Shown here: one piece after another, positions 25,672-35,172 of the stretch
Numbering within the stretch: position 1 is the first letter of the stretch
Layout of the letters: the number at the start of each line of letters is the position of its first letter
Origin: Leptotrichia sp. OH3620_COT-345
GTDB lineage: Bacteria; Fusobacteriota; Fusobacteriia; Fusobacteriales; Leptotrichiaceae
DNA: 64,000 bases
Assembly: GCF_003932895.1 (NCBI RefSeq)
Contig: NZ_RQYW01000004.1
Coordinates: 1 to 64,000, forward strand
Direction: 5' to 3'
Position numbers and translations under genes: made by a program
Notes under the pieces: model-generated
The model's database searches: none
Seen by the model: the letters and a program-made list of their open reading frames with translations, nothing else
Told to the model about the DNA's origin: nothing

Positions 25672-27066
25672 TTAAAATCCGAAATATTCTTTTGCATTGT
25701 TATAACATATATCTTTTACTATTTCCCCTACAAAACCAATATCGTCAGGATATTGTCCGCTTTCTATAAGATTTCCCAGTTTATTACACAATATTCTTCT
25801 AAAATATTCATGTCTCGGGAAAGATAAAAGACTTCTTGAATCTGTAAGCATTCCTATAAATCTGGATAGCATACCTATCTGTGCCAGAGATTCCATCTGC
25901 TTTTCCATTCCGTCTTTTTGATCGTTGAACCACCAACCTGTTCCAAACTGTATTTTCCCGGGAGTTTTTCCATCCTGAAAATTTCCTGCCATGGAAGACA
26001 TTACATCATTATCTTTGGCATTGACATTATACAATATTGTTTTAGGCAGCTTATCTATTTTATCAAGGGAATCAAGGAATTTCGACAAATCATAGGCGAT
26101 ATTCAAGTCATTTATTGAATCATATCCCGCATCAGGACCCAATTTTTCAAATCCTCTTGTAGAATTATTTCTTAAAGGACCTATATGTAGCTGCATTACA
26201 AGGTTTCTTTTATTATACTCTTTTCCCAAAATATTTAAAAGATTTCCTTTATATTTTCTAAGCTCTTCTTTGGAAAGCTTTTCTCCATTAAGCCCTTTTA
26301 TAAAAATCTCTTCAACTTCACTTTCAAAAGCATCAGCATAAAGCATTTCATCAAGTCCGTGATCCGTGACTTTACATCCCGCTTCACAGAAATAATCCAA
26401 CCTTTCAATTAACGCATTTTTTAGTAAAGAATAACTTTCCAGTTTATAACCGACTATTTTGCCTAAATCATTTATATACGAAGCAAATCCGTCTTTTTCA
26501 ATATGAAGTGCTTTGTCAGGTCTGTAAGACGGAAGGACTTTCACTTCAAATTCATCTTTGAGAGCTTTATGATAAGCTAAATCATCTTTAGGATCATCTG
26601 TTGTACATAATACATGAACATTACTTTTTCTTATGAGATTTCTTGCACTGAAATCATCTTTTTTCAAAAGTTCGTTACATCTTTGAAATATAAAGTCTGC
26701 ACTTTTCGGAGATAAAATTTCTTCTATTCCGAATATTCGTCTCAATTCGAGGTGTGTCCAGTGAAATATAGGATTCCCCAAAGTATAGGGAACTGTTTTT
26801 GCCCATTTATCAAACTTTTCTTTCGGACTTTTATTTCCTGTTATATATTCTTCAGTAACTCCATTTACTCTCAGCATCCTCCATTTATAATGGTCAAATG
26901 CTAGCCATGCTTCAGTTATACTCGAAAATTTCTTATCTTCATATATTTCTTTGACACTAAGGTGATTATGATAATCTATTATAGGTATATTTTCAGCATA
27001 TTCATGGTAAAGTCTTTTAGCTGTTTCAGTTTCCAGTAAAAAATCATTATCTAAAAATTTTTTCAT
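25672..27066 (-). CDS. uxaC: Glucuronate/galacturonate isomerase
   Basis: A 464-aa amidohydrolase-superfamily enzyme of usual length that converts D-glucuronate to D-fructuronate (and galacturonate to tagaturonate). The metal motif I-D-Y-H-N-H-L (H33, H35) near the N-terminus, the W-x-H-L-E-L-R-R-I-F-G-I segment and L-L-S-F-P-R-H-E-Y-F-R-R near the C-terminus are family signatures. The SD (AGAAG) is weak. Together with uxuB and uxuA it gives a full glucuronate-to-KDG route, so saturated glucuronate from GAGs or other glycans can also be used. Confidence 0.95.
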   Translation of the reverse strand: MKKFLDNDFLLETETAKRLYHEYAENIPIIDYHNHLSVKEIYEDKKFSSITEAWLAFDHYKWRMLRVNGVTEEYITGNKSPKEKFDKWAKTVPYTLGNPIFHWTHLELRRIFGIEEILSPKSADFIFQRCNELLKKDDFSARNLIRKSNVHVLCTTDDPKDDLAYHKALKDEFEVKVLPSYRPDKALHIEKDGFASYINDLGKIVGYKLESYSLLKNALIERLDYFCEAGCKVTDHGLDEMLYADAFESEVEEIFIKGLNGEKLSKEELRKYKGNLLNILGKEYNKRNLVMQLHIGPLRNNSTRGFEKLGPDAGYDSINDLNIAYDLSKFLDSLDKIDKLPKTILYNVNAKDNDVMSSMAGNFQDGKTPGKIQFGTGWWFNDQKDGMEKQMESLAQIGMLSRFIGMLTDSRSLLSFPRHEYFRRILCNKLGNLIESGQYPDDIGFVGEIVKDICYNNAKEYFGF

Positions 27067-27116
27067 TTTTTATCACTTCTTTCGATATTGGGTATATTTT
27101 TTATTTTCTACTTTTT

Positions 27117-27977
27117 TTAAAACATATTTTCATACCCCATTTTTTTCAAATTTCGGGCTGAAAGTTCAAGAGACACAAAAGGGTCAATTCCATATGTATC
27201 ATCTTGTTCTACAAATAAATATTCTGTTCCTGCTTTTACTGCTTCTGTTATTATTTCGGAAAAATCCAAAGTTCCCTCTCCAACTTCGGCAAATTGTATA
27301 CTTCCTACAAAAGCACTCATAAATTCTTCAACTTTTCCCTCTTTTAGATAATCCAATGCTTTTGTATTAAACTTTCCTACTTTGTAATCTTTTAAATGTA
27401 CAAGAGCTGCTTTTCCTTCATATTTCTTCAATATATCCGTAGGATTCAGCCCTCCTCTGTAAATCCAGTGTACATCCAATTCAAATCCTATTTTATCAGC
27501 ACTTTCTCTTATAATATCCAAGATAAATTTCCCTTCATATTTCTCAAATTCTATATGGTGATTATGATAATAAAGTTTTATACCGTATTCAAGAAGCTTT
27601 CCGGCAATTTTATTCATTTTAAAACTGAATTCCTTTATTTTTTCTATATTTCCCATACAGTGAAAAGGTAATATTCCTATTCTTAAATAATTACAATCTA
27701 ATGTTTTGCAATCATTGACTATTTTATCAAAATTATCGGTAAGATTTTCCTGATTCAATCCCTGTACTCCCTCTAGTGCCGCACTCATTGCCGCTATTTT
27801 TATGTTAAAATCTTCCGAAGCTCTTTTTATTTCTCTAATATTTTCTTTAGTCATAGGAATTTGAGATAATTCAATATAGGAATAACCCAGTTCTGAAACT
27901 TTCTTCATTGTTTCATAAGCTCCGAGCTCCTTAAATTTTTCTTTAATCGTCATTGCCTGTACACCTATTTTAGTCAT
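27117..27977 (-). CDS. Sugar isomerase/epimerase-like TIM-barrel protein (AP endonuclease 2 fold), copy 1
   Basis: A 286-aa cytoplasmic protein of the xylose-isomerase-like TIM-barrel family. Family features: E-L-S-Q-I at strand 2, Y-H-N-H-H-I-E-F-E (about 139-147), F-E-L-D-V-H-W-I (about 171-178), L-V-H-L-K-D and F-V-E-Q-D-D, which supply the usual Glu/Asp/His metal ligands. AGGAGG precedes the ATG. Members include 3-keto-sugar epimerases such as E. coli YcjR, IolE-type dehydratases and keto-glycoside lyases. Its direct neighbours are two Gfo/Idh/MocA dehydrogenases, the partner type in those pathways. No substrate can be named. Confidence 0.85.
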   Translation of the reverse strand: MTKIGVQAMTIKEKFKELGAYETMKKVSELGYSYIELSQIPMTKENIREIKRASEDFNIKIAAMSAALEGVQGLNQENLTDNFDKIVNDCKTLDCNYLRIGILPFHCMGNIEKIKEFSFKMNKIAGKLLEYGIKLYYHNHHIEFEKYEGKFILDIIRESADKIGFELDVHWIYRGGLNPTDILKKYEGKAALVHLKDYKVGKFNTKALDYLKEGKVEEFMSAFVGSIQFAEVGEGTLDFSEIITEAVKAGTEYLFVEQDDTYGIDPFVSLELSARNLKKMGYENMF

Positions 27978-27989
27978 AAATATAACCTC

Positions 27990-28985
27990 CTACTTTATTA
28001 TCTTTCCTGAAGATTTTTTTATCATTTCTATCATTTTCATTGACGGAACAGCATCTTTTACATGAATATAGTCATCACTTCCTGTTTCAAGACATTTATA
28101 AAATTTTTGTATTAATTTTTCGTGACTTGCTCCATAATAAAACTTTGTTCCTTCAAGTTTATCATCTTCAGCTAATATTTTTTTATATCCATTTTTTTCA
28201 GAAATTGTAAGAATACTGTCTTTTATTGTAAATTTTGCCTTTTCAGTTATTACTTGAAGCTCGACACTTGAATTTTCCGAATATGTTACTGTAGCAAAAT
28301 AAATTCCTTCTATTCCGTTTTCAAATTTTATTTTTGCCAGTGCCGTATCTTCTATTTCAAATTCACTGTCATGATCCTCTAGATTTACTGTTACACCCTT
28401 TATATTTTTAATTTTTCCTCCTATAAGCTGCATTAAATCTAAAGTATGAATAGTCTGATTTATCATAACTCCGCCTCCCGAATACTCCATCTTTTTCCTC
28501 CATGGCTTTAAATTATAATATTCATCAGTTCTGTTCCATGTGACAATGCCTTTTATTCCTTTGACTTTTCCGTAACTTCCCGATTTTATAAATTCCATCA
28601 TTTTTTCAAATGTTCTATTCAATCTATTTTGTAAACATACGCATATTTTTATATGAGGATTTTTTTCTTCTATTTCTAAAAGTTTATTTGTCTGGAAGAC
28701 ATCTATTCCCACAGGCTTTTCAAGAAATACATTAATTTCCTTTTCGATCGCTTCTTTAGCTACTTTATAATGTAAATAATGGGGTAAACAGATATGTACA
28801 CAGTCAGGATTTTCTTTTTCGAGCATTTCTCTATAATCACTGTAAAACTTATAGTCGGGATATTTTCTTTTCAATGTTCCGTCAATATCACACATTGCCG
28901 AAATTCTTATATTTCCAAGTTTTTTCAGTGCATTAATATGTATGCTTGAAATATCTCCCAACCCGATAACACAGACTTTTTTCAT
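27990..28985 (-). CDS. Gfo/Idh/MocA-family NAD(P)-dependent oxidoreductase, copy 1
   Basis: A 331-aa oxidoreductase: an N-terminal Rossmann fold with V-I-G-L-G-D-I (6-12), the family F-L-E-K-P-V-G motif (about residues 90-96, with the catalytic Lys), and a C-terminal alpha/beta substrate domain containing N-Q-T-I-H-T-L-D-L-M, where His and Asp are typical of the active site. AAGGAG precedes the ATG, 12 bp from the TIM-barrel gene downstream. Likely substrates are sugars, sugar acids or glycosides oxidized at one hydroxyl. Confidence 0.87.
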   Translation of the reverse strand: MKKVCVIGLGDISSIHINALKKLGNIRISAMCDIDGTLKRKYPDYKFYSDYREMLEKENPDCVHICLPHYLHYKVAKEAIEKEINVFLEKPVGIDVFQTNKLLEIEEKNPHIKICVCLQNRLNRTFEKMMEFIKSGSYGKVKGIKGIVTWNRTDEYYNLKPWRKKMEYSGGGVMINQTIHTLDLMQLIGGKIKNIKGVTVNLEDHDSEFEIEDTALAKIKFENGIEGIYFATVTYSENSSVELQVITEKAKFTIKDSILTISEKNGYKKILAEDDKLEGTKFYYGASHEKLIQKFYKCLETGSDDYIHVKDAVPSMKMIEMIKKSSGKIIK

Positions 28986-29009
28986 AAAATTTCTCCTTAC
29001 ATATATTTT

Positions 29010-30176
29010 TTACTGCTTCTCTTCGTATTTTCCCTCTTTTCTTATCCTGTTATTAAGTAAATCGAGATATTCCCTTTCATTCAGCTCATAATTCACTTCT
29101 TTTCCCAGCCAAGCTGATAAATGCATAGCATTTGCAAGTCTTACTCCGTTAATTCCTTCTCTGCCTGCTGCCAGTAAGGGATCTCCGTTTAAAATATGAG
29201 CTGCAAAATTTTCAAGAACATTTATATGCTGCTCTCCGTGACGAGAATCAAATTCTAATACTTCTTCATCATACATTTCCTCAGGATCTAGCTGTCCTTT
29301 GAAAAGCTTTATCACATCTTCCATACTCATATCGTTACTTAGAATTTCTTCATCTTTTTTAAGAGTTTTTATTGTCAGCTTTTTACTGTTCTCTACTATA
29401 ATTTTTCCTTTATCTCCTAAAATTTCAAAATAATCCGTTCCCAAAATATCATGAGTACATGTTATAAAACTTCCTGTCACTCCATTTCCAAAGTCTACGA
29501 GGGCATTTACTTCATCTTCCACGACTATATCCCTTTTAAACCCAAATGCCATTTTTGCAAAAACTTTTTTAGGTTTTCCACATATCCATTGCCATAAATC
29601 CAATTGATGAGGTGCCTGATTTACAAGTACTCCTCCTCCTTCACCACCCCATGTAGCTCTCCATTCAGACTGGTTATAATATCCTTGAGGACGCCACCAT
29701 GTAGTAATTATCCAGACTGTTCTTCTCATATTTCCTATGACTTTATTATCCATCAGTTCTTTTACTTTTCTATATAAAGGATTTGTTCTCTGATTGAAAA
29801 ATATGGCGAAAGTTACGTCAGGATGTTCCTCTGAAACTTTAATAAGTCTTTTTACATCTTTAGTATACACTCCTGCAGGTTTTTCTCCTAACAGATGTAT
29901 GCCTCTTTTTATAGCTTCTATACCCATTTCACAATGAAAATAATGAGGAACCGTAGTTACTATGGCATCTACAAGACCACTGTCAAGCATGTCTTTATAA
30001 TTTTTAAAAAACTTTATATCAGGAAAACTTTCCTTTACTTTTTTTTCTTTTTCAATATCTATATCACATACTGCAGTCAGTTTAAGATTTTCGGAAAGTT
30101 TTTTTTCTTTAAAGAAACTTGCATACAATCCTCCTTCGGCTCCATAGCCTATTATTCCTAATCTGATTTTTTTCAT
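29010..30176 (-). CDS. Gfo/Idh/MocA-family NAD(P)-dependent oxidoreductase, copy 2
   Basis: A 388-aa oxidoreductase with a Rossmann start G-I-I-G-Y-G-A-E-G, L-G-E-K-P-A-G and N-Q-A-P-H-Q-L-D-L-W, followed by a longer C-terminal domain than copy 1. The T-T-W-W-R-P-Q-G-Y-Y segment before the active site recalls enzymes acting on glycosides or bulky sugars. It is not a recent duplicate of copy 1, so the two probably oxidize different substrates or act in opposite directions. GGGAG precedes the ATG; the gene starts 3 bp after the TIM-barrel copy 2 stop. Confidence 0.87.
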   Translation of the reverse strand: MKKIRLGIIGYGAEGGLYASFFKEKKLSENLKLTAVCDIDIEKEKKVKESFPDIKFFKNYKDMLDSGLVDAIVTTVPHYFHCEMGIEAIKRGIHLLGEKPAGVYTKDVKRLIKVSEEHPDVTFAIFFNQRTNPLYRKVKELMDNKVIGNMRRTVWIITTWWRPQGYYNQSEWRATWGGEGGGVLVNQAPHQLDLWQWICGKPKKVFAKMAFGFKRDIVVEDEVNALVDFGNGVTGSFITCTHDILGTDYFEILGDKGKIIVENSKKLTIKTLKKDEEILSNDMSMEDVIKLFKGQLDPEEMYDEEVLEFDSRHGEQHINVLENFAAHILNGDPLLAAGREGINGVRLANAMHLSAWLGKEVNYELNEREYLDLLNNRIRKEGKYEEKQ

Positions 30177-30179
30177 ATA

Positions 30180-31070
30180 TTAATCAACTCCCAATTCATT
30201 TAATATTTTTATTAATGCTCTGTATTGTAATATGTACCCTTCTTCTCCCGTCAATTTTTTTTCATTTTTTATAATTTCATCGATATTTCCCAATTCGAGA
30301 TTTTTCAATCCCTCAAATTGGGCAAGATGAGGTTCAAGGGTTAAAAACCCCTTATAACTTCTTTTTAAAATAATATCAGATAAAATTTCCTTTATTTTCC
30401 CCTCTCCCGTTCCACAGACTACATTTTGGCCGTCTTCATAATTTGCATCTTTTATATGAATATACACAATATCGTCTTTTAAAAGTTCATATGCTTTTAA
30501 TGTATCTTCTCCACACTGAATAAAATTTGCAAAGTCAAATGCTATTTTAAAACTTGGGGAATTTACTTCAATTATTATTTCTTTACATCTTTGAAAAGTA
30601 TCTCCATAAATATCTTTTTCATTTTCATGAATAAGTATTATTCCTTCATTTTCAGCTATTTGTGCAAATTTTTTCAACTTTTTAATAACGTTTTCCTTGT
30701 ATTTTTTATGCTCCCCGTTTTTTATGTAAAAACTGAAAATTCTTATATATTCCGTCTTTGTCAGTTTAGCTATACGGCAAAGTTCTTTAAGTATTTTCAG
30801 CTGATTTTCATAACTTCTCTCATCATCAATAAATATTTTTCCTATAGGCGAACCTAAAGACGATACTTTTATGTTGTTTTTTTTCAGTTTTGGAAATATT
30901 TTTTCCTTAAATTCTTCAAATGAATATTCTCCTATATTTTTTCCGTCTATATTTCTGAGAGAAATATAGCTCATACTATTTTCCTTTACAACTTTTATTT
31001 GTTTATCAAGTTCAGCTGAAATTTCATCAGAAAATCCCGATATAAATATTTCGCTGTTAATTTTTTTCAT
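30180..31070 (-). CDS. Sugar isomerase/epimerase-like TIM-barrel protein, copy 2
   Basis: A 296-aa protein from the preferred start. Visible family segments are I-L-I-H-E-N-E, I-A-F-D-F-A-N-F, Y-I-H-I-K-D-A and F-L-T-L-E-P-H, supplying the Glu-Asp-His-Glu metal set. The longest ORF begins at 31106 and would overlap uxuB by 32 bp; the ATG at 31068-31070 follows GGGAG at a normal distance and removes the overlap. It is clearly different in sequence from copy 1. Between uxuB and a Gfo/Idh gene in one operon, it probably acts on a keto-sugar or keto-acid made by the dehydrogenases. Confidence 0.82.
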   Translation of the reverse strand: MKKINSEIFISGFSDEISAELDKQIKVVKENSMSYISLRNIDGKNIGEYSFEEFKEKIFPKLKKNNIKVSSLGSPIGKIFIDDERSYENQLKILKELCRIAKLTKTEYIRIFSFYIKNGEHKKYKENVIKKLKKFAQIAENEGIILIHENEKDIYGDTFQRCKEIIIEVNSPSFKIAFDFANFIQCGEDTLKAYELLKDDIVYIHIKDANYEDGQNVVCGTGEGKIKEILSDIILKRSYKGFLTLEPHLAQFEGLKNLELGNIDEIIKNEKKLTGEEGYILQYRALIKILNELGVD

Positions 31071-31074
31071 TTTA

Positions 31075-31920
31075 TCACACTCCCGAATATGCTGAAAATC
31101 CTCCATCTACAGGTATTATAACTCCATTTACGAAACTTGCCGCTTCTTCATTTATAAGAAAAAATAATACACCGAGTAATTCCTCTTCTTTTCCGAATCT
31201 TTTCATAGGAGTATTTCTTAAAATTTTTTCGGCTCTTTCTTTAGGTGTCCCATCGTCATTAAATAAAAGTTTTTCATTTTGTTTACTTACAAAAAATCCC
31301 GGTGCTATAGCATTACATCTTATTCCTACATTGCTGAAATGAACTGCAAGCCATTGTGTAAAATTGCTGATGGCAGCTTTAGCTCCGCTATATGCAGGAA
31401 TTTTTGTGAGAGGTGTATAAGCATTCATACTTGAAATATTTACTATATTTGCACCTTTTCTGCCTATCATATCCTGAGCGAAAACCTGTACGGGAAGCAA
31501 TGTTCCCATATAATTCAGATTAAATACAAATTCCACTCCCTCTTTGTCCAAATCAAAAAATGTTTTCACTTTACCTGAATCTTCAGGTTTAAATATTTCG
31601 TTATCGGTTGTAGCTTTAGGATTGTTACCTCCTGCTCCGTTTATTAAAATATCACATTTTCCAAGTTCATTATTTATTTTTTCTCTCACTTTTTCTATAC
31701 TTTCTTTATTCAGTACATCACATTTATAACCTTCGGCAACACCTTTTTCACTTTTTATTTCTTCTGCATATTTTTTGACAATCTCTTCATTTATGTCAAG
31801 AAGAGCAACTTTTGCTCCTGTTTTTGAAAGGGCTTTGGCAAACATACTGCATAAAACTCCCCCTGCTCCTGTTATTACTATTACTTTGTCTTTCATATTC
31901 ATTTCAAAAGGTATTTTCAT
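31075..31920 (-). CDS. uxuB: D-mannonate oxidoreductase / fructuronate reductase, SDR type
   Basis: A 281-aa short-chain dehydrogenase that reduces D-fructuronate to D-mannonate. It shows T-G-A-G-G-V-L (18-24), N-G-A-G-G-N-N (94-100), Y177 and K181 in Y-S-G-A-K, and the long insert (D-L-D-K-E-G-V-E) usual in the Bacillus/Thermotoga-type enzyme. This family is not the same as the long-chain E. coli UxuB. Its position beside uxaC and uxuA supports the call. The SD (AAGGAAG) is unusually far from the ATG. The spacer upstream of it is repeat copy B. Confidence 0.88.
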   Translation of the reverse strand: MKIPFEMNMKDKVIVITGAGGVLCSMFAKALSKTGAKVALLDINEEIVKKYAEEIKSEKGVAEGYKCDVLNKESIEKVREKINNELGKCDILINGAGGNNPKATTDNEIFKPEDSGKVKTFFDLDKEGVEFVFNLNYMGTLLPVQVFAQDMIGRKGANIVNISSMNAYTPLTKIPAYSGAKAAISNFTQWLAVHFSNVGIRCNAIAPGFFVSKQNEKLLFNDDGTPKERAEKILRNTPMKRFGKEEELLGVLFFLINEEAASFVNGVIIPVDGGFSAYSGV

Positions 31921-32363
31921 ATAGATATTTCACTTCCTTTATATTTTTTCTGTGAAACCTCATTTCCACCTTCACATTTTTGATATTAACGTAAAAATTC
32001 TTAATCTTAAAAATATTTATTATATTCAAGAAACAGTAAACTTTCTTTACTGAAACAACTTCTTTTTCCAACAACATAATTTATATTTTTTTTATAAAAT
32101 TTTGAATGTCGAAAATTTTATTTGTATTTCAAGTTTATACTTTTATTATTATTACAGCTTAATTATATTTTTAATTAAAGCTGTTTCTTTCATTTTTCTT
32201 TAATCTTCAATATTTAAATTTTACAGCCTGAAAAATATTTAAAGTAAACATTGTAAAAATATCTTTTTTTGTTTTTACAACAAATGAGTATTTTTGCATA
32301 ACTATAAAATTTGAGTTCAATTATTTTTTGGCTCAACTTTTTTTACTGAAAAGAAAGAGTTCT
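31921..32363. repeat. Intergenic spacer containing repeat copy B
   Basis: The 443-bp gap between uxuA and uxuB. From about 32090 to 32335 it matches 5295-5545 (copy A) in the same orientation with many substitutions, mostly G/C to A/T, so this looks like the older, decayed copy. No gene is visible. The region may also hold a promoter for uxuB and downstream genes, but none stands out. Confidence 0.55.
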
Positions 32364-33398
32364 TTAAAATTTTTTCAATGTTTCCCAGATGCCGGTCATA
32401 TACATTGCACCTAATGCTCTGTCATACAGTCCATATCCCGGTTTTCCTATTTCTCCCCATATCATTCTTCCATGATCGGGTCTTATATATCCGTTAAATC
32501 CAGTTTCATAGTATGCTTTCAATATTTCCGCTACATCAAGGCTTCCATACGGAGAATAATGGGCACTTTCTTCAAAGCTGCCGTCTTCAAGTATTTTTAC
32601 ATTTCTTATATGTGCAAAATGTATTCTTCCCATACTACTGTATTTTTTCACCATCTTCACAAAATCATTTTTTCTGCTACATCCTAAACTTCCGCTACAT
32701 AAAGTTAATCCATTGTGGGAATCATCATATAACTTTAAAAATCTATCCAGACTTTCTTCATCTTTTATTATTCTCGGTATTCCGAATATCGACCAAGGCG
32801 GATCATCTGGATGTATGCCCATGTCTATATCACATTCTATAGCTACAGGAATAATTTTCTCAAGAAAATATTTTAAATTATCCCAAAGCCCCTCTTCTCC
32901 GAGTTTTTTATAAGCTTCTATTAGTTCTTTCATTTCTTCAGAAGTATAAGATGAATCCCAACCCGGTAATTCAAGCTTTGTAGGATCAAGTTTATCTATA
33001 TGTTCCTTATAATAAACTAAGGCATTTGAACCATCAGCAAGTTCTTTATCCAACTGACTTCTTGTCCAGTCAAAGACAGGCATAAAATTGTAACATATTA
33101 CTTTTACTCCTGCTTTTGAAAGTCTTCTTATATTCTCTTTATAATTTTCAATATAAGTTTTATAATTACCTCTTCTCAGTTTTATGTCTTCATGTACAGG
33201 AACACTTTCAATTACTTCCATTTTCATTCCGTGCTTTTCTATTTCCTTTTTCAAATCAAGAATGTCTTTTTCAGGCCACACTTCTCCCGGCGGTACACTG
33301 TAAACTGCAGTAACTATTCCATACATATTAGGTATCTGACGAATTTTTTCAAGAGTTACTAGATCGTCTTTTCCATACCATCTGAAAGTCATTTTCAT
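32364..33398 (-). CDS. uxuA: Mannonate dehydratase
   Basis: A 344-aa enzyme that dehydrates D-mannonate to KDG. Conserved UxuA segments are visible: M-T-F-R-W-Y-G (3-9), M-G-I-H-P-D-D-P-P-W, L-C-S-G-S-L-G-C, I-H-F-A-H-I-R-N-V and R-P-D-H-G-R, which provide the His/Cys/Asp metal ligands. GGGAGG precedes the ATG. It follows the GH3 gene (39-bp gap) and completes the glucuronate branch into KDG. Confidence 0.95.
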   Translation of the reverse strand: MKMTFRWYGKDDLVTLEKIRQIPNMYGIVTAVYSVPPGEVWPEKDILDLKKEIEKHGMKMEVIESVPVHEDIKLRRGNYKTYIENYKENIRRLSKAGVKVICYNFMPVFDWTRSQLDKELADGSNALVYYKEHIDKLDPTKLELPGWDSSYTSEEMKELIEAYKKLGEEGLWDNLKYFLEKIIPVAIECDIDMGIHPDDPPWSIFGIPRIIKDEESLDRFLKLYDDSHNGLTLCSGSLGCSRKNDFVKMVKKYSSMGRIHFAHIRNVKILEDGSFEESAHYSPYGSLDVAEILKAYYETGFNGYIRPDHGRMIWGEIGKPGYGLYDRALGAMYMTGIWETLKKF

Positions 33399-33437
33399 AA
33401 AATTTCCTCCCTGTCATTTTCATATTATAAATTACTT

Positions 33438-35144
33438 TTATCTTTTAGTTTCCCACTTATTACACCATACATTTTCATTATATTTCCCTTTAAAATCCGA
33501 TTTTCCTGTAATCTTTTCTATGGTCTGCTTTATTATTTCCCTTGTATTGTTGTAAGCATTTATATATGTTTTTACCATAGGTACATCTGTCAGATGGGTA
33601 GTATAATTTAATGATACAAACACTGTAGGTACTTCCCATACGAACCAGGGAATTTCATTTGACATGGCACACGACCATCTTATACGATAATTATTTTCCA
33701 CAGCATAACCTCTTATATCGGAAAATACAAATGCTGCATCATATTTTTTCCTGTATTCTTCTATTTTTCCTTTTTCTCTTATTCCTCTTTCATTGAGTTC
33801 CACTTCAAATCCAGCTTTTTCAAGTTCTTCTATTATTACTGAAGCTGTTGTATTTTTTTCAGCCTTATAAACACTTTTTTCCTCATTTGTCAGGACATAA
33901 AGCTTTATCCTTTTATGTGTTTCAGGATTAATAGGCAATTCTCCCAGTGTATTTTTGACAAGAGTTATCCCTAAATCCGCTGCCTCAGCAGCCATTTTTT
34001 TATGTTCTTCACAGCCTATTATACTTAAATTTTCTTTTTTAGGCAGTAGATCATTATTTTTCTTTTTTTCATGAAGTCCGATAGCGGCTTTAAGTCCCAA
34101 AATTCTTCTAAGAGCATCGATAAGTCTTTCTTCTGTTATAATCCCGCTTTTATATCCGTCCATCATATATTTAAAATCTTCATCCATATCATTAAAAAAT
34201 AGAAACATATCACAACCTGCCTGTATTGCTCTTGGAACATAATCTTTTCTTCTCATTGCGGCTGTCATTCCAAGCATATGTGATGCATCGGTAATTACGA
34301 GACCGTTAAAATTCAATTGCTTTTTCAATAGTTCCGTTATAAGTTCAGGAGCTAAAGTAGCAGGCATAATTTCTTCATACTTTATTTCAGGAACAAGTTT
34401 TTTTGAGTATTCAGGAAGTGCTATATGTCCTGCCATAATTGCCATTATTCCATCATCAATCATTGTTTTATAGACTTTCCCGAAAGTCTTGTCCCATTCA
34501 TCTATCGATAATTCATTTACTCCAAGTACAAGGTGCTGGTCTCTTTCCTCGGTACCATCTCCCGGAAAATGTTTGATTGTGGAGACTATATTACTTTGTC
34601 TTAATCCTTTTACATAACTTCTTATATGTTTCAGGACTGTATCTGCATTTGTACCGTAAGATCTGGTGTTTACTATAGTGTTTCTCCAATTCATTACAAT
34701 ATCCGAACATGGATCAAAATTCCAGTTACAGCCGATTGCAGTAGCTTCCTTTCCGCTTACAAGTCCTGCGTTATAGGAAACCTGTTCTGAATCTGTTGCT
34801 TCACACTGGGCTGCTGTTGCAATATATGTACCGTCTTTACATGCTCCATCGCCTCCATTGTCACAGTTACAAGCAATAAACATAGGAATTTTACTGTTCT
34901 TTTGCAATTTTTCGGAAAAACCGAATACATCTTCAGAGTTTGCCGCATGATATCTTGCTCCTCCCAAGTGATACCTGCCTAGTTTTTCTTTTATATTTTC
35001 TTCATTGAAATCAAAAAACAACTGAAAAAATAACTGTCCGATTTTTTCTTCATCAGTCATATTCTTTATAGTTTCTTCTACCCATTCAATATCTTTATCA
35101 GACAGATAATAAGGTTTTTCTTTTAAGTTAACTTTTTCAGACAT
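33438..35144 (-). CDS. Glycoside hydrolase family 3 beta-N-acetylhexosaminidase-like enzyme (NagZ type)
   Basis: A 568-aa cytoplasmic enzyme (no signal peptide). The GH3 barrel carries K-H-F-P-G (191-195), the D-x-H dyad D202-Q-H204 typical of NagZ-type enzymes, and the nucleophile D286 in V-I-T-D-A-S. A C-terminal alpha/beta domain follows. NagZ-type GH3 enzymes remove beta-linked GlcNAc, some by phosphorolysis. Next to uxuA it may release hexosamine from imported oligosaccharides such as saturated GAG fragments or peptidoglycan pieces. AAGGAGG precedes the ATG. The exact substrate is unknown. Confidence 0.88.
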   Translation of the reverse strand: MSEKVNLKEKPYYLSDKDIEWVEETIKNMTDEEKIGQLFFQLFFDFNEENIKEKLGRYHLGGARYHAANSEDVFGFSEKLQKNSKIPMFIACNCDNGGDGACKDGTYIATAAQCEATDSEQVSYNAGLVSGKEATAIGCNWNFDPCSDIVMNWRNTIVNTRSYGTNADTVLKHIRSYVKGLRQSNIVSTIKHFPGDGTEERDQHLVLGVNELSIDEWDKTFGKVYKTMIDDGIMAIMAGHIALPEYSKKLVPEIKYEEIMPATLAPELITELLKKQLNFNGLVITDASHMLGMTAAMRRKDYVPRAIQAGCDMFLFFNDMDEDFKYMMDGYKSGIITEERLIDALRRILGLKAAIGLHEKKKNNDLLPKKENLSIIGCEEHKKMAAEAADLGITLVKNTLGELPINPETHKRIKLYVLTNEEKSVYKAEKNTTASVIIEELEKAGFEVELNERGIREKGKIEEYRKKYDAAFVFSDIRGYAVENNYRIRWSCAMSNEIPWFVWEVPTVFVSLNYTTHLTDVPMVKTYINAYNNTREIIKQTIEKITGKSDFKGKYNENVWCNKWETKR

Positions 35145-35172
35145 TATTTCCTCCTTAAATATTTTTTCATAT

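Noticed and set aside
31075-31106. 32-bp overlap between uxuB and the next TIM-barrel gene
   Set aside because: It comes from an upstream in-frame ATG without an SD; the ATG at 31070 with GGGAG removes the overlap.
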